In this document: positions 46,058 through 58,574 of the stretch, one piece after another
Layout of the letters: every line of letters starts with the position of its first letter
How positions within the stretch are numbered: position 1 is the stretch's first letter
Assembly (NCBI GenBank): GCA_024220505.1
Contig: JAKZZE010000014.1
Span: 930,001 to 994,000, forward strand
Length of the DNA: 64,000 nt
Direction: 5' to 3'
Source of the DNA: Rhizopus arrhizus
Lineage: Eukaryota; Mucoromycota; Mucoromycetes; Mucorales; Rhizopodaceae
Made by a program: the position numbers and the translations under genes
The notes under the pieces: model-generated
What the model saw: only the letters and a program-made list of their open reading frames with translations
The model's database searches: none
Told to the model about the DNA's origin: nothing

Positions 46058-47744
46058 TTATTTTTTTCTTTTTTCTCTATTGCCTCCACCCACTGCTCCT
46101 GCATTACTTGAAGAACGTTTCTATAATACAGGTTAGTAACCAAGGCAACAGTATAAGCGGGAATATAATTTACCCTTCCTGCTGTTATTCCTATTCCACC
46201 CTTTTGTAACTTGACCTTGTGCTCTGTTTCCGTTTTGTCCACTAATTTTTTTAGCTCAAACATGTTTAAAATCGAATTTTGCAAATGTTCAAATTTATGG
46301 CACACTTGTGCTGTCGGCATAATCGGCCTTGGTCCTATAGAACACATAAGCCCTCTTGTGTTGTATTTATCCATCCACAATTACCAATCCCTAATTCTTC
46401 CAAGACTTTAATCACCTTTTGTTGCATTGTTGGTTTAACAATAGGTAATTTCTGACTTCGAACATAAACCCCCGGTGTAAGTTTCTCTCTTTTTATTTCG
46501 GGAATTGGTTCAACTATTTCTGCTGCACTCGATAACTTTCTTCCCTTCTTCATCTCTTCTTGTAGCCTTCTCTTTTTCTATATACACAACCGCTTTGTAA
46601 ACATCAAACGCGTAAAAATCATACTTTGCTTTACCTTTGTATCTGCAGACATCGAAGCCGTACCACCCGTAATTCCGATACTTCCGGGTGAAGAGAAATT
46701 ATTTGTATGATTAGCACTGAGTGGCGTATTGGGTGTAGATGGAATTTGTTGTATTTGTTCCAACTGTAGCGAATTCAACAAACTCTCTCTATCCTTGGCT
46801 AATTTTATTTCATTTAATTCAATTCTCTTTGCTTCTACAAGTAGTGCCTCCTCTTCTTCCACTTGTTCCTTTGTACGATTAAAGAGCATAATCAGAGCAT
46901 TCTTTCTTTCAACCTCTTTGGATTTATCGAATGCATATTGTTGTGCTATTGTCTGTCGATCATATTCTCCTGTACCAGGTCCCTTGCCTTGTAAAATCAT
47001 CTTTCTACAAATCGAATAGTACCTGTCCTTCAAGTCCTCCATCGTCCTATGTTTATTTTCAAAACTGTATCGATCTTCAATCACTGGAAATCGTAAATCG
47101 TATCGACGGCATAATTCAAATAAATAATCTGTTTCTTCTTTACTCCAATCATTATCTAATCCAATACAATTTAGTTCCTATATATTCAAATAACCAGTGG
47201 TGCAAAAAAACCTGTCAAATGCTTTTCATAGTCTTCATCCGTATATTGAATAATATCAATCATTTTATTAAATTTTGCAAATTCATATTCTAATAAAAGT
47301 ATTAGTTTGATTGTAACGCGTCATTCTTTGTATTCTTACCTTGGTCTTCATCTTCACTTTGTTTTACCCAATGTTTTAATATTAATCCGTCACTTCTTGC
47401 TGAATTAGAAAATGGCCGTTCTACCCTATAATGGGGGTTAAATAGGTATTCTGTTTAGAATAATAATTGCCACTGTTACCAAGGTATCGCTTTTTGTTTG
47501 TTTTGTAATTTTGTTTTAAATGTCGGCTTTACAAAAGCAACAGGTGGTGCGCCTCCAATAAGTTGATATAATTCTCGACTGATGCCATCTATAAACAGAG
47601 TAAGTTGTGTCATTATTAAAACCATATTTTGTAACAAAAAAAAAAACCTGGTCTTTTTTCTACTGTTTGTTTAGGTTTCTTTTGTATAAACTCTTTTGAT
47701 GAATTATTGATTTGTAATATATCGCGGATATCTGAACTAGCCAT
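46058..47744 (-). CDS. Swc4/DMAP1, SWR1 and NuA4 complex subunit
   Basis: Nuclear subunit shared by the SWR1 remodeller and the NuA4 acetyltransferase. Exons (minus): 47744-47648, 47588-47480, 47425-47340, 47289-47212, 47155-46635, 46577-46385, 46334-46174, 46120-46058 (435 aa). N-terminus [13 protein letters not shown] and [16 protein letters not shown] are family marks. The SANT-like domain reads [19 protein letters not shown] and [11 protein letters not shown] charged helix and [20 protein letters not shown] follow, then [20 protein letters not shown] and [18 protein letters not shown]. The last exon ([20 protein letters not shown]) depends on a 53-bp intron with a perfect actaac branch site; if retained, the frame stays open to 46033 with a different C-terminus. 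Confidence 0.92.
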
Positions 47745-47940
47745 GTCTGTTGAAAGGAAAAAAAAAAGTAAAGGAAAAATAAAGAGGAAAAAGGGGGTTT
47801 TTACTTTTTTTTTTGTGTTTGTGTTTCAAGTGACGTGTTATAGCGGAGATTTAAAATACTTGAACGAAACAGTGAAAGGATGATCCATTTGAACATAGTT
47901 TGTTTAAAAGGAGAGAAAGGGGTATATTTTTATTATTAAT

Positions 47941-49685
47941 TTAATATCCTGCTGAATTCTTAATAATGTTTGAAAGAGCAGGAATAGAAGCAACAATCAC
48001 ACCAATCACACCAAAGACAGCAAAAGCAATGGATGCTATACCACTTGCTTTTGGATTTTTTGTGACTAGATAAGCAGTACCTGCACCATGAGAATTACTT
48101 CCCATAGCAATACCAATCGTCATATAATCATCTACTGAATACGTTATAATTTGAAACAGACAAGCTATTGTGTATGTTTACCATCTTTGACGCGTGCTAA
48201 CTTTAATAACAAAGGGCCGACGATGGGACCCATGATACCCGTAAAAATAATAAGACAGGTAAGCACGCTTTCACTCGATCCTAATACACGTCCGATCACA
48301 ATACCAATCGCGGTCGTTACGGATCGAGAACTCCAAGCAAGGCTATCTGCAGGTGTACAACCAAGGGCATGGGCAAACATTGGTGTAACAAACATGACTA
48401 AAAAGGCCATTGGCACAAGAGAGCAAAGGATGACCAGCCACTAAGACCGATCGATTAGCTTTATGTGTTTGTATGCGGGTACCCTTCTGATTACCTGTCG
48501 AAATTGATTGGGTCTGCTTTTATAAATATTAAAAGACAAAGACATGATGGCCACATCCATCGTGGCAGCCAAAAGATCACCAGCCCCTGGCCAGCCGACC
48601 TGTGTCTTTTCTACCAACGAAATAAAGGTGATTCCGGTCTTGTAGCGATCCACACCATGCTTGATATCAAACCCCTTGCACCGTTCAAAGTAAGCGATGC
48701 CAGCCATCATGCCCGCAGCTGAAACAATGATCGGATGAAAAAACCGGCGTAGACCGGCCGGAAGTTTGGAAAAAAACGAGTACATCAAGATGGTCATGAA
48801 CAAATAAAGAAACAGCCGAAAGAAGGGCATGGCCGGACTGGACTCTGACAGAGGCAGAAACACAGCACCACACAGACAGAAAAGGAGAAACATTGCCAGG
48901 TCGTCAAAGTTCGATTCCTTCATACACCACAAAGCAAACGCGTGAAGAGGTCCGTGCTTTCGTTCGGTAGGACAGTAACAGATGGAGTTGCTAAAATAAG
49001 CAGAGGTGATGGTGCTCGTAGGAGATGGCATGTCGATCGATTCCGCCTCAGACGCTGCTTCCTTGGCTGATTCGGTATCCATCCCCTTTTTTGTTTTTCT
49101 AAACAGGTGGCGGTAATCAGTAAATAGGATAAAACGAAAACCACGAACGAGAAGGGTGGTAAGGATGAAGCTGCAGAAATAGCCTACCACTTTTTTTATG
49201 TGAGCCTTTTAAGAATTTGTGGGGGATTTTTTGTAAAGGGGATGCTACTTACAAAATACACAGGCCATTCTACCTACTTCAGAACCTGTTGTAGGCTTAT
49301 CTTCTACTATTTGTACTACGGCAGGTACGAACATGATATTCATGCTTTTCAAAATAAAAGATGAGTAAGTATCTATCCAACGTACAAATCGATCTGTATA
49401 TTTAGGAAACAGGGCATATGAACACATGAGTAAAAAATAAATGACAATCAAGCTGGCCACGTTGGAAGGGAATTGGTGCATATTAGGCATCTGTCGAAGG
49501 ACAGCACTGACAGCCCAATTGAACAAGAGTGCGACAGTGATATAGATGATATTGGATGTCCATCGAATTAAATGCTTTTTTATACTTGGTAAACTGTGTA
49601 CATATGCTGGTAATTGATCTATAAAAAACGTGCTGGTTGATTTAATTGCTTGATTTGTCTTTTCAGTAAGGTGTGACTTGTACAT
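47941..49685 (-). CDS. LrgA-LrgB fusion membrane transporter (PLGG1-like)
   Basis: Homologue of bacterial CidA/LrgA plus CidB/LrgB in one chain, as in the plant chloroplast glycolate/glycerate carrier PLGG1. Exons (minus): 49685-49253, 49189-48495, 48440-48182, 48134-47941 (526 aa). The N-terminal half has several membrane spans (VASLIVIYFLLMCSYALF; GYFCSFILTTLLVRGF). After a hydrophilic loop the LrgB half shows FFHPIIVSAAGMMAGIAYF, GAGDLLAATMDVAIMSLSF, PADSLAWSSRSVTTAIGIVI, LTCLIIFTGIMGPIVGPLLL and GIAMGSNSHGAGTAYLV, the most conserved LrgB motif. The first junction uses an acceptor (aaaaaaag) inside an A run because it alone keeps the frame. Fungal substrate unknown; organelle location not evident. 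Confidence 0.88.
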
Positions 49686-51169
49686 TTTTTGTTTAGAAAA
49701 AAAAAAGAACAAGAGAGCAAGAGAAGGGGGAAATGCTTTTGTGTATAAATGAATTTTCCCCCTTTTAAATTCCTTTCTACAACTAGTGTTTATATATATA
49801 AAAAAAAGTTCTTTTTATGGCTTTTGATAAAAAAAAAACTTTAGCTTTGTTCAACCTAACCGGATCTTTAATTGTTCCAAAGTTACAATGAACAATCATA
49901 TAATCAATTGTTATAACAATGAAAAAGTATGAGATAAATCAGGGTTAAGGGACAAGAACAACTAAAATGTCTTACTTGTCTCCTTGACTGATAGAGCAAG
50001 AGTGAGAGCAAGAGATTTTTGACTTGTATATCATGTCTTATCACAAATCTCAGATTCAATGTTTTCTGAATAAATTTTTTATTTCATGTTACACTAGCAA
50101 CACAACAGAAAGCCTACAGAAATAAAAGCAATGTTATCATGTTTTGTAGAAATGTACTAAAAAGGAACATCAAATCAAACCATGACTATTTAAGAAGTTG
50201 ATAAAGGATAACTGTAAGCAATTGCTTCTATTCCTACTTTGATCACTGATAAAAGTGCACGTACTAAGATACATCAAAAGGTCTAATCACAAAAAAGAAG
50301 AGAGCGGAGGAAATCCTGATAAAACACATCCCGCTTTGACATCTCATGTTGACTACTTTTTTGGGAAATGATTTGTAATCTTTCCTTTATAGTTCTACTT
50401 TTATCAATCAATGGTTTTCTTCATCAACTTTATTGTCTTTATAATTCTCATTTGATTTCTCAACACTTGTTATTGAATGAATACTATTCTTGTTATTAAT
50501 AATATTCCCAATTTTGGGGATTTTTTGTACGGCCATTCAAAAGAAAAACAGAATAAAAGGTAACCTCTGATAAAAGACCTTGACACGTTCACTTTAAAAA
50601 AGAAACGCGTTATTAATTATATAAATTGGCTAATTATGTTTAAATTTCATTTATACAAAAATGAATGACCGCTTTGAATGGAAGTTAAAAATCCCTTTGG
50701 CGATCAAGGGTAAAAAAAAGGTAAGAATCGGCTCATTACAATCGTTTCACTCTCAAAGCGCGGAATTCGGAAGCATGAGCTGATGATTCATTGAAAGTGA
50801 ATTTCGCGGATTTTGAGAAAACTATTTCACATAGTATAGAATCTGCAATAATAAAAGAAAACTTTGCGTGCAAAGCTATCTATAGACCTGAGCTTTTATA
50901 TAGAAATGTGGTTTAGACATTCAATAAAATGATTCTTTGAATATCGAATTATGTTTTCAAGTTGTTGAATAGGAATCTCATAAGCGGCATTGATAATTCT
51001 TGCTTTGAATACCTCTGAATCTTGCAGTTTATGACGCTTAACTTTGCCTTTTATTAGACTCTAGAATCGTTTGATAGGGATAAACTCTGATAAATAAAGG
51101 AAAAGATAAACAGATTTATAATCTCTATTAAGTTAGTCCTTCCTGTCTTGAAGCTACATTAAGTGTTAT

Positions 51170-51204
<35 letters not shown>
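49686..51204. other. 1.5-kb AT-rich spacer
   Basis: No supported ORF or RNA gene. Ends in a 33-bp poly(T) (51172-51204) that borders the transposase relic. Confidence 0.5.
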
Positions 51205-51205
<1 letters not shown>

Positions 51206-51420
51206 TTTGGCGGCTCCTTCGGTATACAAATATTTCGCTTCACCACTTCAACAGACAATGTGGCGCCAATACTGGAATGTGAAGGTGCTTTCGTTATAGG
51301 TGTCGTAACAATTGCCATTTTCTCTTTTAGAGCTCATGCTCTACTTGGCTTCATGTTGATGTGAAATCCGGCTTTATCAATAAAAATACAACTGTTGGAG
51401 AAATCAGTTTGACTTCACAT
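51205..51420 (-). mobile_element. Tc1/mariner (IS630-like) DDE transposase relic
   Basis: On the minus strand one frame reads CIFIDKAGFHINMKPSRA, a TGA, ALKEKMAIVTTPITKAP, then HSSIGATLSVEVVKRNICIP. This is the middle of a DDE_3 transposase, whose family pattern is FIDEaGFn.hm.r..aw...g......p..r....silgAis. The TGA stands where family members have Trp; the Glu after the catalytic Asp is Lys. The fragment abuts a poly(T) (poly(A) on its own strand). No inverted terminal repeats found. Family assignment is from memory of the motif, the relic status is seen. Confidence 0.6.
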
Positions 51421-52577
51421 ATTGCAAGTAAGTCCTGACTTTAACTAACGACATATCGACTCACATGTCAGCAGCATTCATTAATTACCTTTAGCCCATA
51501 CCCTCACCACATCTTCACAGGATTAAACTACAAGTAAAAACCTGATTTATACGTTTGATTTAATCACGACTATTACCTCAGTCAGCTAAATAAATATATC
51601 CATGGACTTGACATCTAACTGTAATAATAAATCTCGATTGAATATTGTAACTGTCAAATATACAACTCAGCATCACTTTTAGTAGAACCTTTCATATCAT
51701 TTAAGTATTTATAAGTCTATTTTTTTTCTTGTAATTTGAATAAAGTAACCAAGGAATTGTCAAGTGTCTGGTACTTTTACTAATCTTCCTTTTTAATTGC
51801 TAATTCATTATTGTTGATAAGATACATCAAAAGAAAATGTCATTTTGGCTTATAAAAATAGGTCAATCTACTGCTCAAAGCTCAAAGAGGATGCGAAACT
51901 CTCCATTACTTCTTCAACAACTCGGCCTGAGCAAGAAAATTTACACATCTTTGTTTAAATTCTCATAAATTGATATATAGCTTATTTACACTATTTAGTA
52001 GAGTGCCTGAGCAGCAGTGATACAGACAGCAGCAACAGCAGGACAAGCAGGGTTCAAATGTTTCCCCACCAAGTGCCAGTTGTCTCCATGTCAAGAGACA
52101 ACCTCAGGCGCTGGCAATAGTTTGGGCTTCTTTTTCACCCATGTACCTTTCAATAGACACAGATTTTGCTCAGGCTTGAAGGAGCTTATTATCTCGCCTC
52201 TCAGATGGATCACATCTGACCACAACACTTTTAAGTTCTATAGACAAGCAGTTATAACTCTCACAAGTAAAAATAGTTAGATCGTCACCAAAAACAAAAG
52301 GAATAAATATCATGTCTTTACACTGTGTTTCAAATCATTTGTTGACGACGGCGGTAACATTTCAATTTCATGCTTGCATCACTTTTAATTCTTATACCCT
52401 TTGATGAGTTTTAAAATTTTCATTCATAAAAAAAAAAATGTCTGGTTGATTTGAGCGGAGACTGTATTTACAGCATTTAAACAATTTATCTGTAAAACCC
52501 AAAAAATCTATTAAATCCGTTTATCTCTTTATTTTAAACTTTTATTTTTTATTTCCCCTTCCATTCCCTTATAAACA
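51421..52577. other. 1.15-kb spacer upstream of the SH3 gene
   Basis: AT-rich apart from a GC-raised patch at about 52000-52290, where one plus frame (52017-52280) stays open with KCFPTKCQLSPCQETTSG and WITSDHNTFKFYRQAV. The patch could be part of the same or another element relic; no family recognised. No promoter motif stands out before 52578. Confidence 0.45.
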
Positions 52578-55500
52578 ATGTCATTAAAAGATAAAAGACG
52601 CCTAACTGGCTATCGAACTGATACTTTATTAGAACCTGAATCGGTTTACGATGATTACCAACATGATGATGATGTCTATGAAGAATATGATGAACAAGAC
52701 TCTGATGAAAATCACCAACAACAAGAAGAAGAAGATACTGGATCAGAATTAAGTATTCCAGATGAAAATATTAATTTTGATCTTGTTTATGCTTTACATA
52801 CATTTACTGCTACTGTAGAAGGACAAGCATCGGTTGTGAGAGGAGACGCATTGACTTTGTTAGATGATAGTAATTCGTATTGGTGGCTTGTGAAGGTACT
52901 GAAGACGGCAGAAGTTGGATACATACCAGCAGAAAATATTGAGGTAAACCATAAAGTGTGTTTAACAAGGAAGATACTTATAGTACGTAGACACCTCAAG
53001 AAAGACTGGCGCGACTTAATTCACATCGTAATATTGAGGTAATCGATTTATATATTCTTGATCTGTTTCACTAATGTACATAGTATAGATTACGAGAAAA
53101 GATAACTTTGATGCTTTTCCCATTCCACCCACTACGAAGCCAAAAAACAGGAAAAGAGTGACATTAGCTAAAGGGGTTCAATATCAATCACAATTCATTT
53201 ACGGCTCAACCAGTGATGATGACTCTGAAGATGATTTTGAATCCGAGTTTCAGCATTGGAATGAAAACATGTGCTCTTCTTCTGATTCAGACTCTCAATC
53301 ATCATCAGAGGAAGAAGATTCAGACGATGATTCAGATGATGATCCATATCATTATTACGATGAACCACAAATCATTGATCCTCATCAACAACAACAGCAG
53401 CAACAAGATCAGATTGTACCCACAATTGAATCTCATTTAAGTGCAGACTCAGATATTATTAATGATCCAAGAGATTTCATGTATTATGAAGAAGAACAAG
53501 ATGAATCTCTGGAAGTAGAATCTCAGCAAGTAGAATCTCAGCAAGTAGAACCTAAACAAGCAGAACCTCAGCATACAGAACCTCAGCATACAGAACCTCA
53601 GCATACAGAACCTCAGCGAGTAGAACCTCAGCGAGTAGAACCTAAACAAGTAGGGCTTCAGCGAGTAGAACCTCAGCGAGTAGAACCTCAACGAGTAGAA
53701 CATCAACGAGTAGAACCTCAGCGAGTAGAACCTCAGCGAGTAGAACCTCAGCGAGTAGAACTTCAAAAAGCACAATCTCGACAAGTAGAATCTCAAGAAG
53801 AATTAGGATCTGAAGATGAAACAATCAAGATATCACTTACGCCATCTATTGCTAGAGACATTGAGGAACAGCACCAGAATAATTACAGCGATTCACAGCA
53901 TAAATTGAAAAAGGCAGCTAAATTAGAAAAGTTACTCAATGCAACAGAAAAGAAGGAAAAGAAAGCAAGCAGTGGTATTCGTAAATTCTTTTCTAGAAGC
54001 AAAAAGGATAAGAATACAAGTACCGAACAAACCGAAAGAAGATTCTCCAATGATTCGGCATCCATCACTTCCACTCAATCCAGCATGATAAGTCGTGACC
54101 GTATGGGCAGTGTTGACTCTACACAATCCGCAACACGCCTCAAGATTCAGCCAGGCAGCTCAGGCATAAAAGAAACTTTTGTTGATGTCTATCCAAGCAC
54201 CACTGCAGCAGAACTTATTCATCAAGTGTTTCTTTCTCAACCCGAACAACAGAACTATCAAGATTATTACCTGATTCTAAAGACATCAAGTGGAGATGAA
54301 TGTACACTGATACCTTCTGATAAACCACTCGAAATATTTTATTCACTGACAGCACATTTAAATACGCCTATGCCTTCCCTTAAAAAGGCAAGAAGGATTT
54401 CTCAGTTGATGGGCAGTGATAATCATGTAGGTGGTCCTGCCTCCAAGGAAGATGTACACGACCAAGTCGAATTCTTTTTGTTTTCCAAGACAAAACGAAT
54501 GGAAGATGGTGAATTTCAAATCAAGGTATCGCTGCTGCCAGAGGATCAGCTGGTGAAAAATGAAAGGATAGACAGGCTGGTGAAGATTCCATGCAGTATT
54601 TTGATCAAGGACGCTGTTACTTTGCTACTCGAAAAGTTTCATATTCTCAATGGTGTTGTTGCTGATGGTGATGATGTAGATGAAGAAGCCAAGAGGTCAC
54701 TTCGATTATCTGATGATAATATTGCAAAATATCGATTAGCTATTCATATTCAAGGACAAGGTACTTTACCACAGGCTTTAACAACCACTAATCATTTGAT
54801 AATAGAACACTTTTTGCCACTAAATGAGAAACTTCTCAGTGTCTTTGGAGATAACATTCCACCCATTCATTATCGACGTAGTAGTAATAATCCTGATCGT
54901 CGCAGTTCGATTACTACCCACATTCCACCACCTGAAAAGAATGAAACTTATTTTATATTGAAATGTATCGAAAGACCAAAGCAAGAAGAAAAGAAGAAAT
55001 CACGTATGAAAAGCGAGTGTAACAAAACATGGCGTTAACATTCTCAATAGATCAAACCCCTCGTCATTTACTTGTACGTCAAGATACACCTATGCCACGC
55101 AAGGAGATTACGCCCACAGACGGATTTGCACCACCGATCACAGTGGATCGTGAAATCCTCAATCAATCACCTGATACATTAATAAATCAAATAGATGATG
55201 CCATTCAAGATACCCTTTCTACACGCAAGATTAGACCTGCATCGAATGAATCCATGTTATTTTGTACCAATGATTTTGGTATGAATGATTTAATGGTCAT
55301 CATACGTGGTATGGCTACCACAAGTGAACAGAATACCACGATTCGAACAGAGATCAGTCATTTATTTAAAGACAATCAAACGAGACTAGACCAATTAGAA
55401 AAGGTAAAGAAGATCGATTGTGGTGCCTGTATTTATTTATTTATTTTTTTTATAGGAATTGGATCGTATTATGCTTGAAGCAGTGCAAGTTTATAATTAA
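52578..55500 (+). CDS. Bud14/Tea4-type SH3 protein with pentapeptide repeats and a ubiquitin-fold (RA-like) region
   Basis: Probable cell-polarity scaffold. Exons 52578-52943, 52991-53038, 53089-55003, 55051-55403, 55456-55500 (908 aa). The SH3 domain (about residues 68-122) reads FDLVYALHTFTATVEGQA, LTLLDDSNSYWWLV and VGYIPAENIE. Exon 2 adds TPQERLARLNSHRNIE, the extension typical of Bud14/Tea4-type SH3 domains. Acidic Ser/Asp-rich stretches follow, then 19 pentapeptide repeats (residues 281-375), a Lys-rich KKEKKASSGIRKFFSRSKK, and an RA/ubiquitin-like fold (KETFVDVYPSTTAAELIHQV ... YYLILKTSSGDECTLI). The rest is unassigned, with a C-terminal helix. Family by SH3 is good; the exact orthologue is uncertain. 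Confidence 0.8.
53515..53799 (+). repeat. 19 tandem 15-bp units coding VEPQR-type pentapeptides
   Basis: In-frame minisatellite inside the SH3 gene: units read VESQQ, VEPKQ, AEPQH, TEPQH, VEPQR and variants, exactly 285 bp. The core runs of gtagaacctcagcga are near identical and the flanks diverged. Confidence 0.95.
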
Positions 55501-55644
55501 TAACAAAAGAAAAAAAAAATATATATTTTTATTTTAAATGAGTGAATACTTGTATAAGAGCAACTTGGTACAAACTTGATACAAAAAAAAAAAAAAAAAA
55601 AGTAAATTATATAAATGAATGGAGTACACAATAATAACAATAAG

Positions 55645-56094
55645 TTAATCTCTTTTCTTCAATATTTTTTCAAAATGCTGATTTACAATCAATTGAGCTA
55701 CTTCTTGTGCCTTTGAAGCTGTAGTGACTACCGTTTGATCATTTGTGATCCATCTTGAATTGAATGCACGCTGATGATGATAAGAAGGTGGTGCACTGGG
55801 CGCAGATTTAGAACGACGTCTGAGCATGCTGGGTACACGATTTTTTGATTTCATGACCTCATCTCTAAATAACTGTCTCATCTGTTGATCCAAGTCAATC
55901 GCATCCAACAAGACATCCAGTGAAAGTTTATTGTTATAACTGGGTAAGACGGAAGGTGCTGAGGTTGTACGAGCATGATGATTGTTATTGCGTTGAATAT
56001 TGATTTCTCTTTTAGACTTTTGTATCCTATTTCCAACATCTTTCTTGTGAACAGAAGGATGGTTAAGAATAGGGATTTGAACTGAAGGGATCAT
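55645..56094 (-). CDS. Basic protein, unassigned
   Basis: Single-exon 149-aa frame starting MIPSVQIPILNHPSVHKK. It holds two similar short segments (TTSAPSVLPSYNNK and KSAPSAPPSYHHQ), each with an SAP...PSY core that could be a phospho-dependent or PPxY-like binding motif. A helical stretch lies between them (LSLDVLLDAIDLDQQMRQLF), and a second is C-terminal (KAQEVAQLIVNQHFEKIL). Basic overall. It is convergent with the SH3 gene (144 bp between stops). Poly(A) and poly(T) tracts lie upstream. No family known to me. Confidence 0.6.
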   Translation of the reverse strand: MIPSVQIPILNHPSVHKKDVGNRIQKSKREINIQRNNNHHARTTSAPSVLPSYNNKLSLDVLLDAIDLDQQMRQLFRDEVMKSKNRVPSMLRRRSKSAPSAPPSYHHQRAFNSRWITNDQTVVTTASKAQEVAQLIVNQHFEKILKKRD

Positions 56095-57881
56095 GACTCT
56101 TTTTTAAAAAGAAAAAAAGAAAAAAAAAAAAAAAAAAAAGAGAGAGAGAAAGGAAAAAGGAATCCTTTTTATGCAAAATGCTGGTTTTTTTTTTTTTTTT
56201 TTTTTTTTTTCTGTATAAATATATGCTTACGCCTCCCCCCCCCCTCAAATTCCAATTAATTTTGAAATAAACTAATCTTGTCTTATTTTAATCCTTTTTT
56301 TTTTTTTGTTATTTTTAATCTGTCAAACATCCTCCTTTCTACTAGTTTATTTAATATAAAGAGAGGAGAGAACAAGTAAGGTAGTTTAGATTACAACATG
56401 TATCAAATCAAGTTATTATTATTAAAATAAGAAGCCAAATAAATCATCAAGGTAAATCCCTTTACTAACAAAACTTAGTACAAGAGCACAATAAGGTAAT
56501 TTTGACATCAAAAAATGTTTTTTTTTAGGCATAAACTTAACCCCTTACATTCCTTGTTCAACACATGGTAATAAACAATGATCTATCATCTGTTTTTTCA
56601 AGATATTCTTTAAAACTTGTCTATTAAAAGATGACACAATAAAGAATGAAATTTCATTAAATTGTATTTTTAATGTTTCAATCCAACTCTCGCTTGACTC
56701 GTTCCCTTTCAATTTACTGCACTAAGCCCCTTTGTTAAATTATAGACTCATTTCCTAAAATAGATGCCCCTTTCTCTTTCTTTCTTTTTCTCACTCTCTT
56801 GGCATGACCAAACATGTGTTTCATTGTCTGATAAAGATCACTGAGGGGGGGATAAAAAGGATCCTTGAAAAACGACTACAACTCATTTTTCTTTTTTCCC
56901 TTTAAACTACACATTCTAGCCTTCACAGTCTTTGTATTCAAAATAATAAACAAATAAAACAAGTCATAGCTATTTCTTTACATTCTTTCATCTCCCAAAG
57001 AAAAGAGCTTTATTGTCACAATCATTACACGATATTACCTTTTGTGGCATATCAGCGTGCGACTGTTCTTTGCCCTAAAAAAGTATTTTGTTCTTTCTCC
57101 TAAAGTTCATGTTTGTGTACTTTTTATCAGATACTTGACAAAAGGCTTTATAAATCATACTTTGCAGCCAAAAGGGAAAAAAAAAAAAAATTTACAAGAG
57201 AAAGAATGTGAAAAAGAAGGAGATTGATTGATGAAAACAAAGGCGTGAGGAGGGGGCAGATGAAGCCTTGAGATGCTTGATTTGACACAAACTCCTGATT
57301 TTTACTAGAGCCAATGAAGAGAAATAGAGTATGTATGTGTGTAAAGAGGGAGAAACGATGGACATGACTAAACTCCTTCATTTTTCATCCTTTAGCATAA
57401 AGTGATTTACTTATTGTTATGAGAGCATGCGTTCATACCAACAAAACCTGTTGTCATTTAGACAAGTTGTCCTTTTTTTTTTTTTCTATCAGCAAAATGA
57501 TTCAAATAGTAAAATAATTCCCCTTTGTTATTAAGTTACTGTAGTAAGATGATTCTAGACTTATCTATCTCACCCAAGCAGGAGAAAGTGGATGGCCAAA
57601 TCCCCTCAAATAAATGATCATCATTTGCTATAAACATGGTATAAAGAATCATTCCGTAAAGATATCTTCTTCCTAGGCACATAAAAAGCCATTTAATAAA
57701 AGCCATTCAACATTTTTTTATTGCTCGTACAACTGACTGTATGAAATAAATCCCTTTATCAACTTGTGCTTATGCCAAAAAGTGCGATAGATGAGATATG
57801 ATCATGACTCCAAGTCAATACAAAGGCTTATACAGTCAACTACTGTATTATCCATAAGCAATAGTACACACACATCTTTTA
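56095..57881. other. 1.8-kb spacer
   Basis: Poly(A)-rich stretch at 56119-56139 and poly(T) at 56185-56210, then AT-rich DNA with no convincing ORF or RNA gene. ORFs at 57042-57381 on both strands are not supported. Confidence 0.5.
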
Positions 57882-58543
57882 TTATTCTTTTAAAGATTTT
57901 AATAGTTGAGATATAAACTTCTCCCTCTTTTCTTTGGCAACCACAGGATTACGTTCCTTGAAATCAATGGGTGGTCTTAACAAAACAGTAAACAATTCCA
58001 CTAGATACAGAAAAGATTAATAAGAAAGACATAGATCGACATTGATTTACCAATTTTGTTTTCTCTTTGTTTCTTGACTGGGGCAGGAGCATGATCAATG
58101 GCCTGTCTCAAGAACATACCAATGTACAACAACACATTACTGTGAAATGGTGGAAGTGATTCCTTGAGCTTAAAATGAAATTAATACCAGCAGTAAACTA
58201 AAACTCTTTCAGCTTACATTGTTCATTGCATCCATGGATTCACAAGCTTCTAAAGCACGTTCATACATGGTCGTAGGTATAACAGGATCTGGTAAACATT
58301 CCAAAAAGGCTACCAAGACATCAATCATTGAATTAGCACTCACTGCCTCTTTATCCTCCTTCTTTGTCTTTTCTTCATCTAAGCTCAATTCGCTTAACGA
58401 AAGGGATTCTTGATCACCTCCCAGTAACATGTTTGTATCCAGTTGTTCTCCATTATCTAGGCATTGACGAATATAAGTAGATACAACCAAATCACCGTGT
58501 TTTAAAAATAAAGATTCCTAAAAGACATCTAAGCACCTTTCTA

Positions 58544-58574
<31 letters not shown>

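Noticed and set aside
46033..46174. Reading Swc4 straight through to 46033 as the main form
   Set aside because: A perfect GT-AG intron with an actaac branch site removes this part and gives a low-complexity Lys-rich end more like the family.
47941..49685. Recent bacterial transfer of the LrgAB gene
   Set aside because: The gene has three introns, host-like base composition and the two-domain fusion seen in eukaryotes, so nothing points to recent transfer.
53449..53824. Antisense repeat ORFs (Leu/Arg/Phe/Tyr pentads)
   Set aside because: Shadows of the 15-bp repeat within the SH3 gene.
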